Assembly (NCBI RefSeq): GCF_000758585.1
Contig: NZ_CP009281.1
Span: 4,960,001 to 5,024,000, forward strand
DNA from: Paenibacillus sp. FSL R5-0345
Lineage (GTDB): Bacteria > Bacillota > Bacilli > Paenibacillales > Paenibacillaceae
DNA: 64,000 nt
Reading direction: 5' to 3'
The notes below the pieces were generated by a model. The model saw nothing but the letters and a program-made list of their open reading frames with translations. It had not been told where the DNA came from and did no database searches. This document shows, piece after piece, positions 26,889-35,930 of this stretch. Position numbers and translations under genes: made by a program. How positions within the stretch are numbered: position 1 is the stretch's first letter; each line of letters opens with the position of its first letter.

Positions 26889-28177
26889 ACCAGCACCTCT
26901 TCTGATTGATCAACATTGGCGCGTCCCCTGCCTGTCAGCAAACTCTTCATAAGTCCTGTTTTTAAATTTCTTAGCATTTTAACCTGATCCTTTTCAGCTA
27001 ATATACGATTGTCTAGAGACTGAAGGAACCCTGCAATTTTTTTTTGTTCGGCCAATGGTGGAAGGCATATATTTAAAGTAAGAAAAGCCTGTTTCGAAAT
27101 ATTCTTCATACTTCCACTTGTCCCTGTAGCAATTCCACCTATTTTATCTCTCATATATGTCCAAGTTAATACAAAACTTAACCAAAGAGGATTTGCCCTT
27201 TCATGAGCTATTGTTGCTTGCCAAAGACGATCTGGAAGAAATAAATTAGGATAATCCTTATCAATATACGAACTTGATCCAACTAATAGTGGTGTATTCA
27301 TTCGACTAATAATAATATGATCTTCTTTAGGATTAACCATGGCTCTAGTATACTCTTCGGGCAGTATAGCTTTATGTTCTTCTGGATTAAAAACTCTTTC
27401 TGAAACAGAGCTTGTTTTCAAAATACCTAGTTCCGATTTATTTGTTCTTCTGCTCTCAGAATTAACACTTACACCAGCCTTAAGATTTTTAATAATATCC
27501 CCTAAAGAAACAATTTCCCACGTCGACGGAATCTCACCAATTTCTGTCTCATTAAACTCTATGTGTCCAATTCCCTTTGTCAGCAACTGCTGCATTAAGC
27601 CTTCCTTTACCGTTTCTGTTTGGTTGATAATCGCTTCTGTTTTTTCAATCGCATCGTCGACGGACGAGAGGATTTCAACAATTTTTTGTTGTTCAGCAAG
27701 CGGAGGAAGTGGCATTAATATATCTTTAATATTTTCATACTTCAGATTCAATGTATCATCTACTAGGCCTTGTGAGAATCTACGAAACAGCCTAATCATA
27801 GAACTTGTTTTAAATAAATATTCAACAAATTTTCCATTCAGAGCTCTCTTTGGCTTTAGAACTGTATATGCAGGACTTACTATTCCTTCTCCATTACTAA
27901 GCGATACTACTCCCTGCCACATTCTCATTGTGTTGTATACAATATCACCAGGTTCAATTACTTTATATTTAGATTTATCACTAGAAGAAATATCCCTTTT
28001 CTCGCTCTCTGACTGTGGAATTATTCCTCTTCCACGGGTGACAGACAGTAAGGGTAGATCTTCGCGGTTGTTGATTTTACTCTCAGCAAACAGTTCACCT
28101 ATTTTAACAAATCTCCAGTTTTCAGGTAATACGTTTAAGAAAGGTAATCTTAGTTTAGTATAATAATCACACACCAT
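26885..28177 (-). CDS. hsdS: Type I restriction enzyme, specificity subunit
   Basis: The 430-residue HsdS has two target-recognition domains (about 1-150 and 215-370), each followed by a conserved helix containing LPPLAEQ(Q/K)KI, the spacer that sets the distance between the two half-sites. It directs HsdM and HsdR to their recognition sequence. Its ATG lies within the end of hsdM (11-base overlap) and its stop overlaps hsdR. Both recognition domains look complete, so the system is probably functional. The target cannot be read from sequence. Confidence 0.95.
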   Translation of the reverse strand: MVCDYYTKLRLPFLNVLPENWRFVKIGELFAESKINNREDLPLLSVTRGRGIIPQSESEKRDISSSDKSKYKVIEPGDIVYNTMRMWQGVVSLSNGEGIVSPAYTVLKPKRALNGKFVEYLFKTSSMIRLFRRFSQGLVDDTLNLKYENIKDILMPLPPLAEQQKIVEILSSVDDAIEKTEAIINQTETVKEGLMQQLLTKGIGHIEFNETEIGEIPSTWEIVSLGDIIKNLKAGVSVNSESRRTNKSELGILKTSSVSERVFNPEEHKAILPEEYTRAMVNPKEDHIIISRMNTPLLVGSSSYIDKDYPNLFLPDRLWQATIAHERANPLWLSFVLTWTYMRDKIGGIATGTSGSMKNISKQAFLTLNICLPPLAEQKKIAGFLQSLDNRILAEKDQVKMLRNLKTGLMKSLLTGRGRANVDQSEEVLV

Positions 28178-29663
28178 ACCCCAGCTCCTTCAAAAACCCA
28201 TACATCTTAGCTTCAATCTCTTCCCGCTCCTGCTCTAACTGCCGAAGTGTCGTAATTGCTTCTTCTACGACGATCTCTTCCTCTTCTACAGCAGAATCAA
28301 TATATCGGGCAATGTTAAGGTTGTAGTCATTCTGGTTGATCTCATAGAGACTTACCACACGAGCATATTTCTCAATATCCTGCCAAGCATCGTAAGCTGA
28401 AACGATCTTCATAATATCCTCATCACGGAGCACGTTCTGATTTTTGCCTTCCTGGTAATCCTTCGCTCCGTTGATAAACAGTACATTGCCCTTCTTATGT
28501 TCTTCCTTATTACGATTCAGAATCACGATACACGCTGGAATTCCTGTTCCATAGAAGAGATTGGACGGTAGGCCAATCACTGCTTCAATCAATCCTTCTT
28601 CTCCGTGCAGGCCTTCAAGCAGCCCTTTACGAATCTGGCCTTCGGCTCCACTACGGAACAGAATGCCGTGTGGCATTACAACTCCAGCTTTACCATGGTG
28701 ATTAAGCGTGGCCGCCATGTGCTGAACAAAGGCTAGATCCCCTTTATCTTTCGGTGGGATACCAAAACGAAAACGCCCGTAGGAATCTGCTTCTGCTTCT
28801 TCACGTCCCCAGTTACTTAGGGAAAACGGTGGATTAGCGATAACACGATCATACAAAATCAGTTCACTGTCTTCCGTCAGCTTCGGATCACGGATGGTGT
28901 CGCCTTTTTCAATCCGATGGTCGCTCAGACCGTGTAGGAGCAGGTTCATCTTACAGATAGCCCAAGTATTGAGGTTTCGTTCTTGACCGTGCAGCGTCAG
29001 GTTACGTGAATTGCCACCTTTAGATTTGATATAGTCTACGGACTGGATCAGCATACCCCCAGACCCTGCAGTCGGATCGCAGATACGCATACCTTCTTCA
29101 GGCTTGATCAACTTGACGATCAGTTCAACCACTTTACTAGGCGTATAGAATTCTCCGCCCTTTTTCCCAGCATCATCGGCAAACTGCTTGATCAGATATT
29201 CATAGGCACGCCCTAACATATCAGGTTCAGTCAGATTGTCGTTACGCAGGTTGATGGTACCAAAGTGCTGGATCAGTCGCAAAATCAGCTTGTCAGGCAG
29301 CTTTTCTTTATCGTTAAAGTCGATGCTGGCAAGAACACCTTGCAGCTTCGTATTTTCTTCTTCAAGGCTTTCAAAAGCAACATTTATGGCTTCGCCTACA
29401 TTGCTTGTAACGGTAGACAAATAGGACCAACGTGCACGCTCAGGTACGAAGAACTGGTGCTCGTCACGGTCTGTCCAGCCATAGGTTTTGCCTTCTTCAC
29501 GCTCAATTTTTTCGGCCACTTCCACAAACACATCATTCAGCCGCTTCAGAAATAACATGCCAAAGATATAGTTTTTGTAATCGGATGAATCAATGCTTCC
29601 GCGCAAGATATTGGCGGACTCCCACAGATGGGATTCAAGTTGCTGTTGGGTAAGGGTACTCAT
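28167..29663 (-). CDS. hsdM: Type I restriction enzyme, methylase subunit
   Basis: The 498-residue N6-adenine methyltransferase has DPTAGSGGML (SAM-binding motif I) and NPPFSLSNW (catalytic motif IV, N-P-P-F). An N-terminal helical HsdM_N domain begins LESHLWESANILRGS. The ATG at 29663 is chosen because GGAGG lies eight bases upstream; an upstream in-frame start would overlap it. It is first in the hsdMSR operon. It protects host DNA and is required for restriction by the complex. Confidence 0.96.
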   Translation of the reverse strand: MSTLTQQQLESHLWESANILRGSIDSSDYKNYIFGMLFLKRLNDVFVEVAEKIEREEGKTYGWTDRDEHQFFVPERARWSYLSTVTSNVGEAINVAFESLEEENTKLQGVLASIDFNDKEKLPDKLILRLIQHFGTINLRNDNLTEPDMLGRAYEYLIKQFADDAGKKGGEFYTPSKVVELIVKLIKPEEGMRICDPTAGSGGMLIQSVDYIKSKGGNSRNLTLHGQERNLNTWAICKMNLLLHGLSDHRIEKGDTIRDPKLTEDSELILYDRVIANPPFSLSNWGREEAEADSYGRFRFGIPPKDKGDLAFVQHMAATLNHHGKAGVVMPHGILFRSGAEGQIRKGLLEGLHGEEGLIEAVIGLPSNLFYGTGIPACIVILNRNKEEHKKGNVLFINGAKDYQEGKNQNVLRDEDIMKIVSAYDAWQDIEKYARVVSLYEINQNDYNLNIARYIDSAVEEEEIVVEEAITTLRQLEQEREEIEAKMYGFLKELGYGV

Positions 29664-29822
29664 GTTAGCCTCCATGTATTTCATCTTTCTCGTTGTTAAT
29701 ATAGGTCTAATTATCTATTAAATAAAACATATATTTAAATAATACTATAAACCTGCTGGTTAATATAGTAATATAAGTGTTCACTTAGCAAAGCTTGACC
29801 CTATCCGCCCCGAGAATTCTTA

Positions 29823-30554
29823 TTAATTCTCTACCTTCCAACCTTCAAAAAGCTTCGGTGATGCCAATCTCGTACCAAATTCATCAACGAAGTAAACATA
29901 AACCCTCTCATCACCTGTAATAATATATTTGTAATCCAATATCACCTGTGAAATTAAAGTTCCATACGTTTCAACAAACCGCTCTTTCTGAAAGTCTTGA
30001 GAGTAGTACCAGGTATCTGAAACTGTGACGTCAATCTGACTCCAGCTATTCTCTCGGGGTTTTATTTTTAGAATGATGCCATCGGCCTGCTTATAGATTT
30101 CTTTCAGCTTTGCTGTCATTTTCTCAGCATTTTGTTTCAGCCGATCAAAGGAATACACCACTTGATTGTTGTTATCCACCACTTTATAGACCAAGTAGTT
30201 TGTACGCCCTTCGTTATAGGTAAGGCTAGCTACAGCGCCTGAAATGGATTGAGCTGTTTCTTTGGCAACTTCCTTTTTAGCTTTGTTAAGAATGATCTTT
30301 ATTGTCTTATCCTCATCTGATATTAAGTAGTAGTTAATCAAAGGATACCAAGTTGTTTCACTGTAATTGTATTCCATTTCATTCTGCAAAGTATCTGGAG
30401 TAAAAAATGGAATTCCATCTCCGCTACTACTTACGTGAGCAGGAATCACTTCTGTCCCTGGGGACTTCATAGCATTAGTACCAAAGAAAATGCCCAAGAG
30501 TACTACTACCACTATACCAAACAGTGAAATCCCTTTGCTTTTATTACTTCTCAT
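29823..30554 (-). CDS. Membrane-anchored protein of unknown function
   Basis: The 243-residue protein has one N-terminal transmembrane segment (GISLFGIVVVVLLGIFFGTN) and a roughly 210-residue outer domain. GGAG precedes the ATG at 30554. The mature part is hydrophilic with no recognised motif. It ends with GTRLASPKLFEGWKVEN. It is the last of a leftward run of small membrane and lipoprotein genes inside the tRNA-Leu element. Confidence 0.7.
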   Translation of the reverse strand: MRSNKSKGISLFGIVVVVLLGIFFGTNAMKSPGTEVIPAHVSSSGDGIPFFTPDTLQNEMEYNYSETTWYPLINYYLISDEDKTIKIILNKAKKEVAKETAQSISGAVASLTYNEGRTNYLVYKVVDNNNQVVYSFDRLKQNAEKMTAKLKEIYKQADGIILKIKPRENSWSQIDVTVSDTWYYSQDFQKERFVETYGTLISQVILDYKYIITGDERVYVYFVDEFGTRLASPKLFEGWKVEN

Positions 30555-30702
30555 GTTCACTCTCCTAAGCTAACATACTAAAGTGTAAGTATTATAAAGA
30601 CTATTCTTTCCCGCTCATTATATTTCCTGCATATGGAATAAAAAGCACCACTATGGGTGCTTATCGACTTTAAGATATCCATTAAGATATCTATATTCAG
30701 TT

Positions 30703-32574
30703 TTATTGCCTTTTCAGAGTTTCCTTCCTAAAATCTGATTCATACCTTAAGGTATCTTTGTCACTATTTAAACTTAGGGCAACCTGACTGGATGCTGCTT
30801 CGAATTCTAATACCATGTTGTATCCATCTTCATAAATGATCACAAAGGATTCCTTATACGGCTCCAGCTCCTGATAATACTCCAGCGTTCCTCCTGAATC
30901 ATCTTCAAGTTCAAGATCAAAGCAAAGAGATTGGGAAGAGTCACACCACTTGCCTTCAAAACCACTGATAAGCAATTCTCCCTCCTGCTCTGCCTCTGTT
31001 ACTGCACCTGATCTCTCCAAGAAATATTTCTGTTCATTATCCTTATACTCCAATACACCTGAATCAAAGAGTATGAGTATGGTTGGCTTTTCCTCAATTC
31101 CTATTTTGGCCATCAGCGTTCCATCAGGATAGACATACTTAAAAGGCTGAGGATCTTCCTCACCCTGACCATAGAAAGTGATAATACCAGAAGTGCTGTC
31201 GGTAAAGGAAAGGTTGAATGCCATTTCGTCACTACCAGGTGTACTCCAATCTCCTTCATATAATTTAAGATCATATTGTCCGTCTGAGTTCTTTTCCATC
31301 ATTCCTTCATCAGTGTTTGTACTATTAGTTGACTGCAATACCTCCTCATCGTCAAACACTGGCTCTTCCTTCACAGAATTTTCACCGCCTTGATAAGCTG
31401 TGACTGTCTGGTTCATATTCGTAACTATAACATTCCCATCTACAAAGACTGGAGGATACATAATGTAATCATCTACTGGATAGTGCCAGAGCTCCGCACC
31501 AGTTTCTTCATTAATAGCTGTAAGACTAGAGAAATCAGGCAAGTTCTTATACTGCCCGTCTTGTCCGTCAAAGATGCCAATGTATATAGTATTCTTGATA
31601 ACTGATGGTGTTGTTATCGCCGCACCCATCACCACGTAATTCCTCTCCTCACCAAATTGCTTGTTCCATTCTTCATTCCCAGAACTCCTATCAAGTGCGA
31701 TTATGGTGCCAGTCCTCTTTTCTGTGAGAAGTACCTTATCCTTTAGTAAGATTATATCTGGTGATCTCGGCAGCCCTAATAATTCATTGTCATATTCCCA
31801 TAACAATTCTCCTGTATTGGAGTCATAGCTCGCAACATTGCCGCTAATATTAACGGCGACAATCTGTTGATCCGAAGCAGCGTAACTACCGATAAGTCCT
31901 CTAGTGTTAAAACTATGTAATTCTTTCCCGTCTATTTCATTAACAACAAGCATCTTTCCAGCAGCAGGAATGTATAGCTTATCCTTAATTACTGTGGGAG
32001 TAAGAGTCAACGACCAGTCACCCGCAAGCTTCCATGCTTCTTTTCCTGACTGGATATCTAAAGCTTTGAAAGTCATGGGTCCTTCTTTGGTAAAATCAGT
32101 GATGAACACACGTTTACTCGAAACTACTGTAATTGAGGGTCTCGTCAGAAATGGTAATTCAGAAGTGAAATTATGTTCCCACATTTCCTCTCCAGTTCCC
32201 TTATTGACCGCATGCATACCTGAACTGTCCGTATATAGTACGATATCACTTACAACTGCTGGAACTGAGGTCTGCCCATTTACAGTATGACTCCATCTCT
32301 CTTCTCCCGTGGCAGTATCCACCGCATATAGCTTCTCAGCACTTGAGAAGTATGTATTCTCATCTGTAGTCAGTACCTGTCCGAAAACCTCATTTTCCCC
32401 ACCCTTAAAAACCCACTCTTCCTTGGCAACGCCTTTAAAGAGTTTATCTTGATAATGATTTGTATAACCATCAGCTTCGGATTTGCCTTTCCCACTGTTA
32501 CCGCTACAACCTGTTATGCTTATGCACAAGACAGCTATAATGAAGAAAAAGCTATTTTTCGATATATTCGGCAA
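30703..32574 (-). CDS. PQQ-type beta-propeller lipoprotein
   Basis: The ~623-residue lipoprotein has a lipobox ending SITGC. Residues about 50-400 form a PQQ-like (YWTD/PQQ_2) beta-propeller with repeated AxDxxTGxxxW blades (AVDTATGEERWSH, ALDRSSGNEEWNK, AINEETGAELWHY). The C-terminal ~200 residues contain two related beta-rich domains (LYEGDWSTP and GFEGKWCDS begin them). No PQQ cofactor or dehydrogenase residues are evident, so it is probably a scaffold or binding protein on the outer face. The start is uncertain: TTG at 32574 has GGGGTG six bases upstream, while a GTG lies three codons earlier. Confidence 0.82.
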   Translation of the reverse strand: MPNISKNSFFFIIAVLCISITGCSGNSGKGKSEADGYTNHYQDKLFKGVAKEEWVFKGGENEVFGQVLTTDENTYFSSAEKLYAVDTATGEERWSHTVNGQTSVPAVVSDIVLYTDSSGMHAVNKGTGEEMWEHNFTSELPFLTRPSITVVSSKRVFITDFTKEGPMTFKALDIQSGKEAWKLAGDWSLTLTPTVIKDKLYIPAAGKMLVVNEIDGKELHSFNTRGLIGSYAASDQQIVAVNISGNVASYDSNTGELLWEYDNELLGLPRSPDIILLKDKVLLTEKRTGTIIALDRSSGNEEWNKQFGEERNYVVMGAAITTPSVIKNTIYIGIFDGQDGQYKNLPDFSSLTAINEETGAELWHYPVDDYIMYPPVFVDGNVIVTNMNQTVTAYQGGENSVKEEPVFDDEEVLQSTNSTNTDEGMMEKNSDGQYDLKLYEGDWSTPGSDEMAFNLSFTDSTSGIITFYGQGEEDPQPFKYVYPDGTLMAKIGIEEKPTILILFDSGVLEYKDNEQKYFLERSGAVTEAEQEGELLISGFEGKWCDSSQSLCFDLELEDDSGGTLEYYQELEPYKESFVIIYEDGYNMVLEFEAASSQVALSLNSDKDTLRYESDFRKETLKRQ

Positions 32575-32727
32575 CTCATTCACCCCTATTTCTTTTCTGT
32601 CCGTTCTTTGTCAAAGAGCATTCTATTTTTACTATGTCAAATATTTGCCAATTTGCTGAAACTTGCAGTGAAAGGTGCAACTCTACATACCCTCATGCAA
32701 CATAGCTTCCAAACCTTAAGCTAGTAT

Positions 32728-33009
32728 TCATTGTCGCTTATTGCCTTTACGAATAATTAAATATAAGCCCACGGGAAGAGTTATTGCCATTAATACATTC
32801 GGAATCTTTGATCGTTCAACCTCTCCGCTATACGGAAAAGCAATTTTATTACTTTCTTCAGAAGACAAATAGATATTACTCATGGAGAAAACGTCTAGAT
32901 TCATGTCCCCAACGTCTGGCTGCTTCAAATGTACTGGAAAAGGGAGATGGTATTCAATGACCAATACAAGCAGCAAAATCAGTAATTTGATCACAGTCGA
33001 TTGTTTCAT
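32728..33009 (-). CDS. Small membrane protein of unknown function
   Basis: The 93-residue protein has two hydrophobic segments, at the N-terminus (KLLILLLVLVIEYHLPF) and near the C-terminus (MAITLPVGLYLIIRKGNK), with a short outer loop between them. Its ATG overlaps the stop of the preceding lipoprotein gene (ATGA), implying coupled translation. No family recognised. Confidence 0.6.
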   Translation of the reverse strand: MKQSTVIKLLILLLVLVIEYHLPFPVHLKQPDVGDMNLDVFSMSNIYLSSEESNKIAFPYSGEVERSKIPNVLMAITLPVGLYLIIRKGNKRQ

Positions 33010-33335
33010 TGATAACGCATCCCTGTATATGTCCAATGATCTCCATCTAAGCGAATTCCCGAGACTGCTACGGTTTTATTCTGACCGTTATTTAGGGATA
33101 TTTTGAATTGCACACTATAAATATTTGAGTCATGTTCCTTGTATACTTCCACCATATCCTTCGAATATTTTTCTACAGTTTTGACTCCAGATCCTAAAGG
33201 TTTGGCAAATGCCTCTTTTGCCTGAGTCACAGCATATTCATATGCACCTTTCTTCGAATCACCACCACAAGCACTTAACAGTAATATCATTAGAATGACT
33301 ATAAAATAATTTATCAGCCTTTTTGATGTTGTCAT
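33006..33335 (-). CDS. Small lipoprotein of unknown function
   Basis: The 109-residue lipoprotein has lipobox LLLSACGGD at about residues 18-26 and a small, mostly beta domain of ~80 residues ending TYTGMRYQ. The start at 33335 follows GGAGGTATATTTGATT. It is coupled to the downstream 93-residue membrane protein by a four-base overlap. The content resembles small DUF4878-type NTF2-like lipoproteins, but I cannot confirm that. Confidence 0.65.
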   Translation of the reverse strand: MTTSKRLINYFIVILMILLLSACGGDSKKGAYEYAVTQAKEAFAKPLGSGVKTVEKYSKDMVEVYKEHDSNIYSVQFKISLNNGQNKTVAVSGIRLDGDHWTYTGMRYQ

Positions 33336-33377
33336 AATCAAATATACCTCCACTTGTAAGTATTTTGCCCTTTACTT

Positions 33378-33536
33378 TTAACTCATAATACCAAGTAATC
33401 CGACAAACAATAATGCCAAAATCACCACTACCACTATTACAATTAGACAACTAAATTGAAATTTCTCACCCAGTCCTTTTGCACCGATTAAGCCTATGAT
33501 CAAAAAGCCAAGACCTACGATTCCTGCGCCTACCAT
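33378..33536 (-). CDS. 52-residue two-helix membrane peptide
   Basis: A short ORF with GGGAGG ahead of its ATG encodes two hydrophobic helices (MVGAGIVGLGFLIIGLIGA and CLIVIVVVVILALLFVGLLG) joined by GLGEKFQFS. It lies 43 bases upstream of the small lipoprotein gene on the same strand and probably heads that operon. Function unknown. Confidence 0.6.
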   Translation of the reverse strand: MVGAGIVGLGFLIIGLIGAKGLGEKFQFSCLIVIVVVVILALLFVGLLGIMS

Positions 33537-33820
33537 TGCTTATGCCTCCCTTCCATAGAATCAGGAAATAATTTTGTATAGTAGCTTCTGAAATTTATAT
33601 AAAATCGAACCACAAGGTATATAGGTACTATTGCCAAGCAAGTTTTAGATGCGCCCACCCCCTCGCTGGGAAAAGTACCAGTTATAGGTAATGAGACCTA
33701 CAGTACTATTTATATCATAATTATATACAATTGAGTATATTATCTGAAATTTAGATTCATCTGAATGTTGGGAGGTAAAGGTGACTGCGATATGTTTTGC
33801 ATGAGGTGATTACTTAGATT

Positions 33821-34162
33821 ATGCAGAACATTAAAGAAGTAGTAGGAGCCCGTGTGCGGGAACTCAGGAAGGAAAAGGGCATGAGTCAAGAAGAACTTGC
33901 CCATGCAGCTAATTTGCACCCTACTTATATCGGCAAGCTGGAACGTGGGGAGCGCAACATGAGTGTAGAAAGCCTTGAAAAGACAACTAAAGCACTTGGA
34001 ATTACCTTAGAACAACTTTTCAAATACATCCAACCCTCAAATCAAGATGAAGACTCTAACATTATGGAGCAGATCATTAATAGGTTATATGACAAAAGCC
34101 TCCAGGAAAAGCGTACTATCCTGAAGCTTATAGATACTGCCTTTGAGCTAAAAGGCAAATAG
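33821..34162 (+). CDS. XRE-family transcriptional regulator
   Basis: The 113-residue protein has an N-terminal helix-turn-helix (VGARVRELRKEKGMSQEELA, then HPTYIGKLERGERN) spanning about residues 7-62, followed by a short helical C-terminus (IMEQIINRLYDKSLQEKRTI) that may dimerise, as in SinR. GAGGTGAT precedes the ATG. It is divergent from the lipoprotein cluster and upstream of an Sda-like gene; it probably controls element genes. Confidence 0.85.
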   Translation: MQNIKEVVGARVRELRKEKGMSQEELAHAANLHPTYIGKLERGERNMSVESLEKTTKALGITLEQLFKYIQPSNQDEDSNIMEQIINRLYDKSLQEKRTILKLIDTAFELKGK

Positions 34163-34289
34163 AAAGTATTTCAAGCAGGCCTGTGTTCACTTCTTTTGTG
34201 AATATGGGCCTTTTTTTGCGTTCTAGGAGGGACAGCGATAATTAGGAGCCTTTGAGAGCAAGCTCCACTTGAAAGGAGGTGAACAGGCA

Positions 34290-34454
34290 ATGGAAAATGA
34301 AATGGGTAGCGAAGGTATAGAAGAAGTCAGTACGGAATTACTTATCAGCGCCTATTGGAAGGCCACCCAGCTGGAGCTAGACTTAAACTTTATACAGATG
34401 ATTGCAGATGAACTGTTACATCGCGGAATTCAGATTAATTCAGAGACGGAGTGA
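34290..34454 (+). CDS. Sda-like sporulation checkpoint protein
   Basis: The 54-residue protein contains STELLISAYWKATQLELDLN followed by FIQMIADELLHRGI. This matches the pattern of Bacillus Sda (LSDELLIESYxKAxELxLxxxFIxLIxxEIxRR), a helical-hairpin inhibitor that binds the sporulation kinase KinA and delays sporulation when replication is perturbed. AAAGGAGG lies ten bases before the ATG. It is coupled to the next gene (stop 34454, next start 34459). A mobile-element copy of a checkpoint protein is unusual; function is inferred from the motif. Confidence 0.7.
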   Translation: MENEMGSEGIEEVSTELLISAYWKATQLELDLNFIQMIADELLHRGIQINSETE

Positions 34455-34458
34455 TGGG

Positions 34459-34845
34459 ATGGTTAGAGAAGTGCTGGTCTCTAAAACTAATAATGGTATG
34501 GAGTATGTCTTATATTCTTCTAGGATTCCTGTGATGGGGGAGCATATAAGCCGTACTAAGGGCTTAATAAGACAAGAAATGATGATAAAAGCTTACGGTA
34601 TAACCGTCTCTATCCCCTTGGGTAGGGAACATATCCTATACGATTCAGGATGTTTTTCAGGAAAAGGGTATCGTGCCAGTAGTAAATATTCTAAATTAGT
34701 TGCCAATGGGCTAAAAGACTTGGAGGAGATTAGAGCCTTTATAAGTAAAGAATACAACTTGTATTGCAACAATCCGTATGGAAATCCATTTTCCGAATTA
34801 GCCAACGCAGAGCTGAAGAGATTAATCTATAAGCAAATTCCCTAA
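34459..34845 (+). CDS. Conserved-looking protein of unknown function
   Basis: The 128-residue soluble protein starts at 34459, with GGAG seven bases upstream lying inside the end of the Sda-like gene, so the two are probably co-translated. It has an N-terminal beta-rich half and a helical C-terminal half (KLVANGLKDLEEIRAFISKE). No family recognised. Confidence 0.6.
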   Translation: MVREVLVSKTNNGMEYVLYSSRIPVMGEHISRTKGLIRQEMMIKAYGITVSIPLGREHILYDSGCFSGKGYRASSKYSKLVANGLKDLEEIRAFISKEYNLYCNNPYGNPFSELANAELKRLIYKQIP

Positions 34846-34851
34846 AGACTC

Positions 34852-34892
34852 CTGGTCATTATCCTAAAGATGATGACATATGGAGTCTTCTT
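34852..34892 (+). terminator. Likely terminator after the Sda-like pair
   Basis: AAGACTCC and GGAGTCTT pair, with inner GTCAT/ATGAC pairing, followed by CTTTACGTTT. It sits just beyond the stop at 34845. Confidence 0.5.
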
Positions 34893-34953
34893 TACGTTTG
34901 ACAGAGATCAGACGGGGGCTAGTGAGATCAGCCCCGCCTTGGAGGTGGTTAAG

Positions 34954-35202
34954 ATGAAGAATACAAAGGAAGGACTACCTGAAGCTCTTACGGTAACTTT
35001 ACGGCAACTGGTTATGAACGGGCATTACAGCATGGCTGGAATCGTGCTGTATGTTTACTTCATTCGCTGTTGGAAGCTGGAGGATGAACTTGCTGCTTAT
35101 TATGTACCGCGTTATTTTGCCAAATACTTTCCAAATCATTTGGTTAAGTATCAGAGACAGACAGCGCAGCTACAGCAAAATAATTTTAAGAAAGGCACCT
35201 GA
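34954..35202 (+). CDS. Small protein of unknown function
   Basis: The 82-residue protein has a strong site (GGAGGTGG) before the ATG at 34954. It is mostly helical with a central amphipathic stretch (SMAGIVLYVYFIRCWKLEDE) and a Gln-rich end. No known domain seen. It sits in the rightward set of small element genes before the BRO protein. Confidence 0.5.
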   Translation: MKNTKEGLPEALTVTLRQLVMNGHYSMAGIVLYVYFIRCWKLEDELAAYYVPRYFAKYFPNHLVKYQRQTAQLQQNNFKKGT

Positions 35203-35269
35203 AATGGCTTGTCAAAACGGCTTCTTAGTGGTTATGACTAATACAGAACGTAACTTAGGAGGAATAGAC

Positions 35270-35779
35270 ATGCAGCTATCTTTTGTACGCAATAAAAATC
35301 TTGGTGAGGTCCAGTGTGACTTCTATATTGACGAAGAGAATGAGGTTTGGATGACGCAGGAACAGATTGGTAAAGCCTTAGGGTACAGCGATCCTGTGAA
35401 GGCGATCTCTAGAATTCACACACACAACAAAGACAGGTTGGATCGGTTTTCCGTAGGTACCAAGGTGCTAGGTACTGATGGTAAAATGCATGATACGTAC
35501 ATTTATGACCTCAAAGGTATCTCCGAAATTTGTCGATGGAGCAGTAAACCCCAGGCTAACCAGTTCGTTGATTGGGCATGGGGTGTTATGGAGAGTTACC
35601 GCAAAGGTGAACTGGCTCCAGCCCCACGTACTTCTGCAGATGAAGAACAGCTTAATTTGAGACGGGCAGGACTTCTGACGGAAATGGCGGTCAACTTTAA
35701 AGATATTCTTTCTCCTGAATCAGTAGCATTACTTGCTTCTCACGCCGCTAAACTTAAGTCATCCATATTACCTCATTAA
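35270..35779 (+). CDS. BRO-N domain protein (phage antirepressor type)
   Basis: The 169-residue protein has the N-terminal BRO/antirepressor fold: VWMTQEQIGKALGYSDPVKA, then ISRIHTHNKDRLD, and later YDLKGISEICRWSSKPQANQ with the family FxDWxW pattern (FVDWAW). BRO-N proteins are common in phages and integrative elements as regulators or antirepressors. TAGGAGG lies eight bases before the ATG at 35270. There is no C-terminal KilA or ANT domain, only a ~50-residue helical tail. Confidence 0.85.
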   Translation: MQLSFVRNKNLGEVQCDFYIDEENEVWMTQEQIGKALGYSDPVKAISRIHTHNKDRLDRFSVGTKVLGTDGKMHDTYIYDLKGISEICRWSSKPQANQFVDWAWGVMESYRKGELAPAPRTSADEEQLNLRRAGLLTEMAVNFKDILSPESVALLASHAAKLKSSILPH

Positions 35780-35930
35780 CTACCATGCTTAGATCATACA
35801 AAAGGAAAAGACCGCTGGCAGGCGGCCTCAGTAATACAATTTCACTACAATCATAAACAAATATAAGTTCACATTCAAGAGGAGCGGCTACGGCTGACTC
35901 CTCTTATTCTACGTTATGGAGGAATTTATA

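Noticed and set aside
27339..28163. Plus-strand frame opposite hsdS
   Set aside because: Hydrophobic, low-complexity antisense frame with no ribosome site; hsdS is unambiguous.
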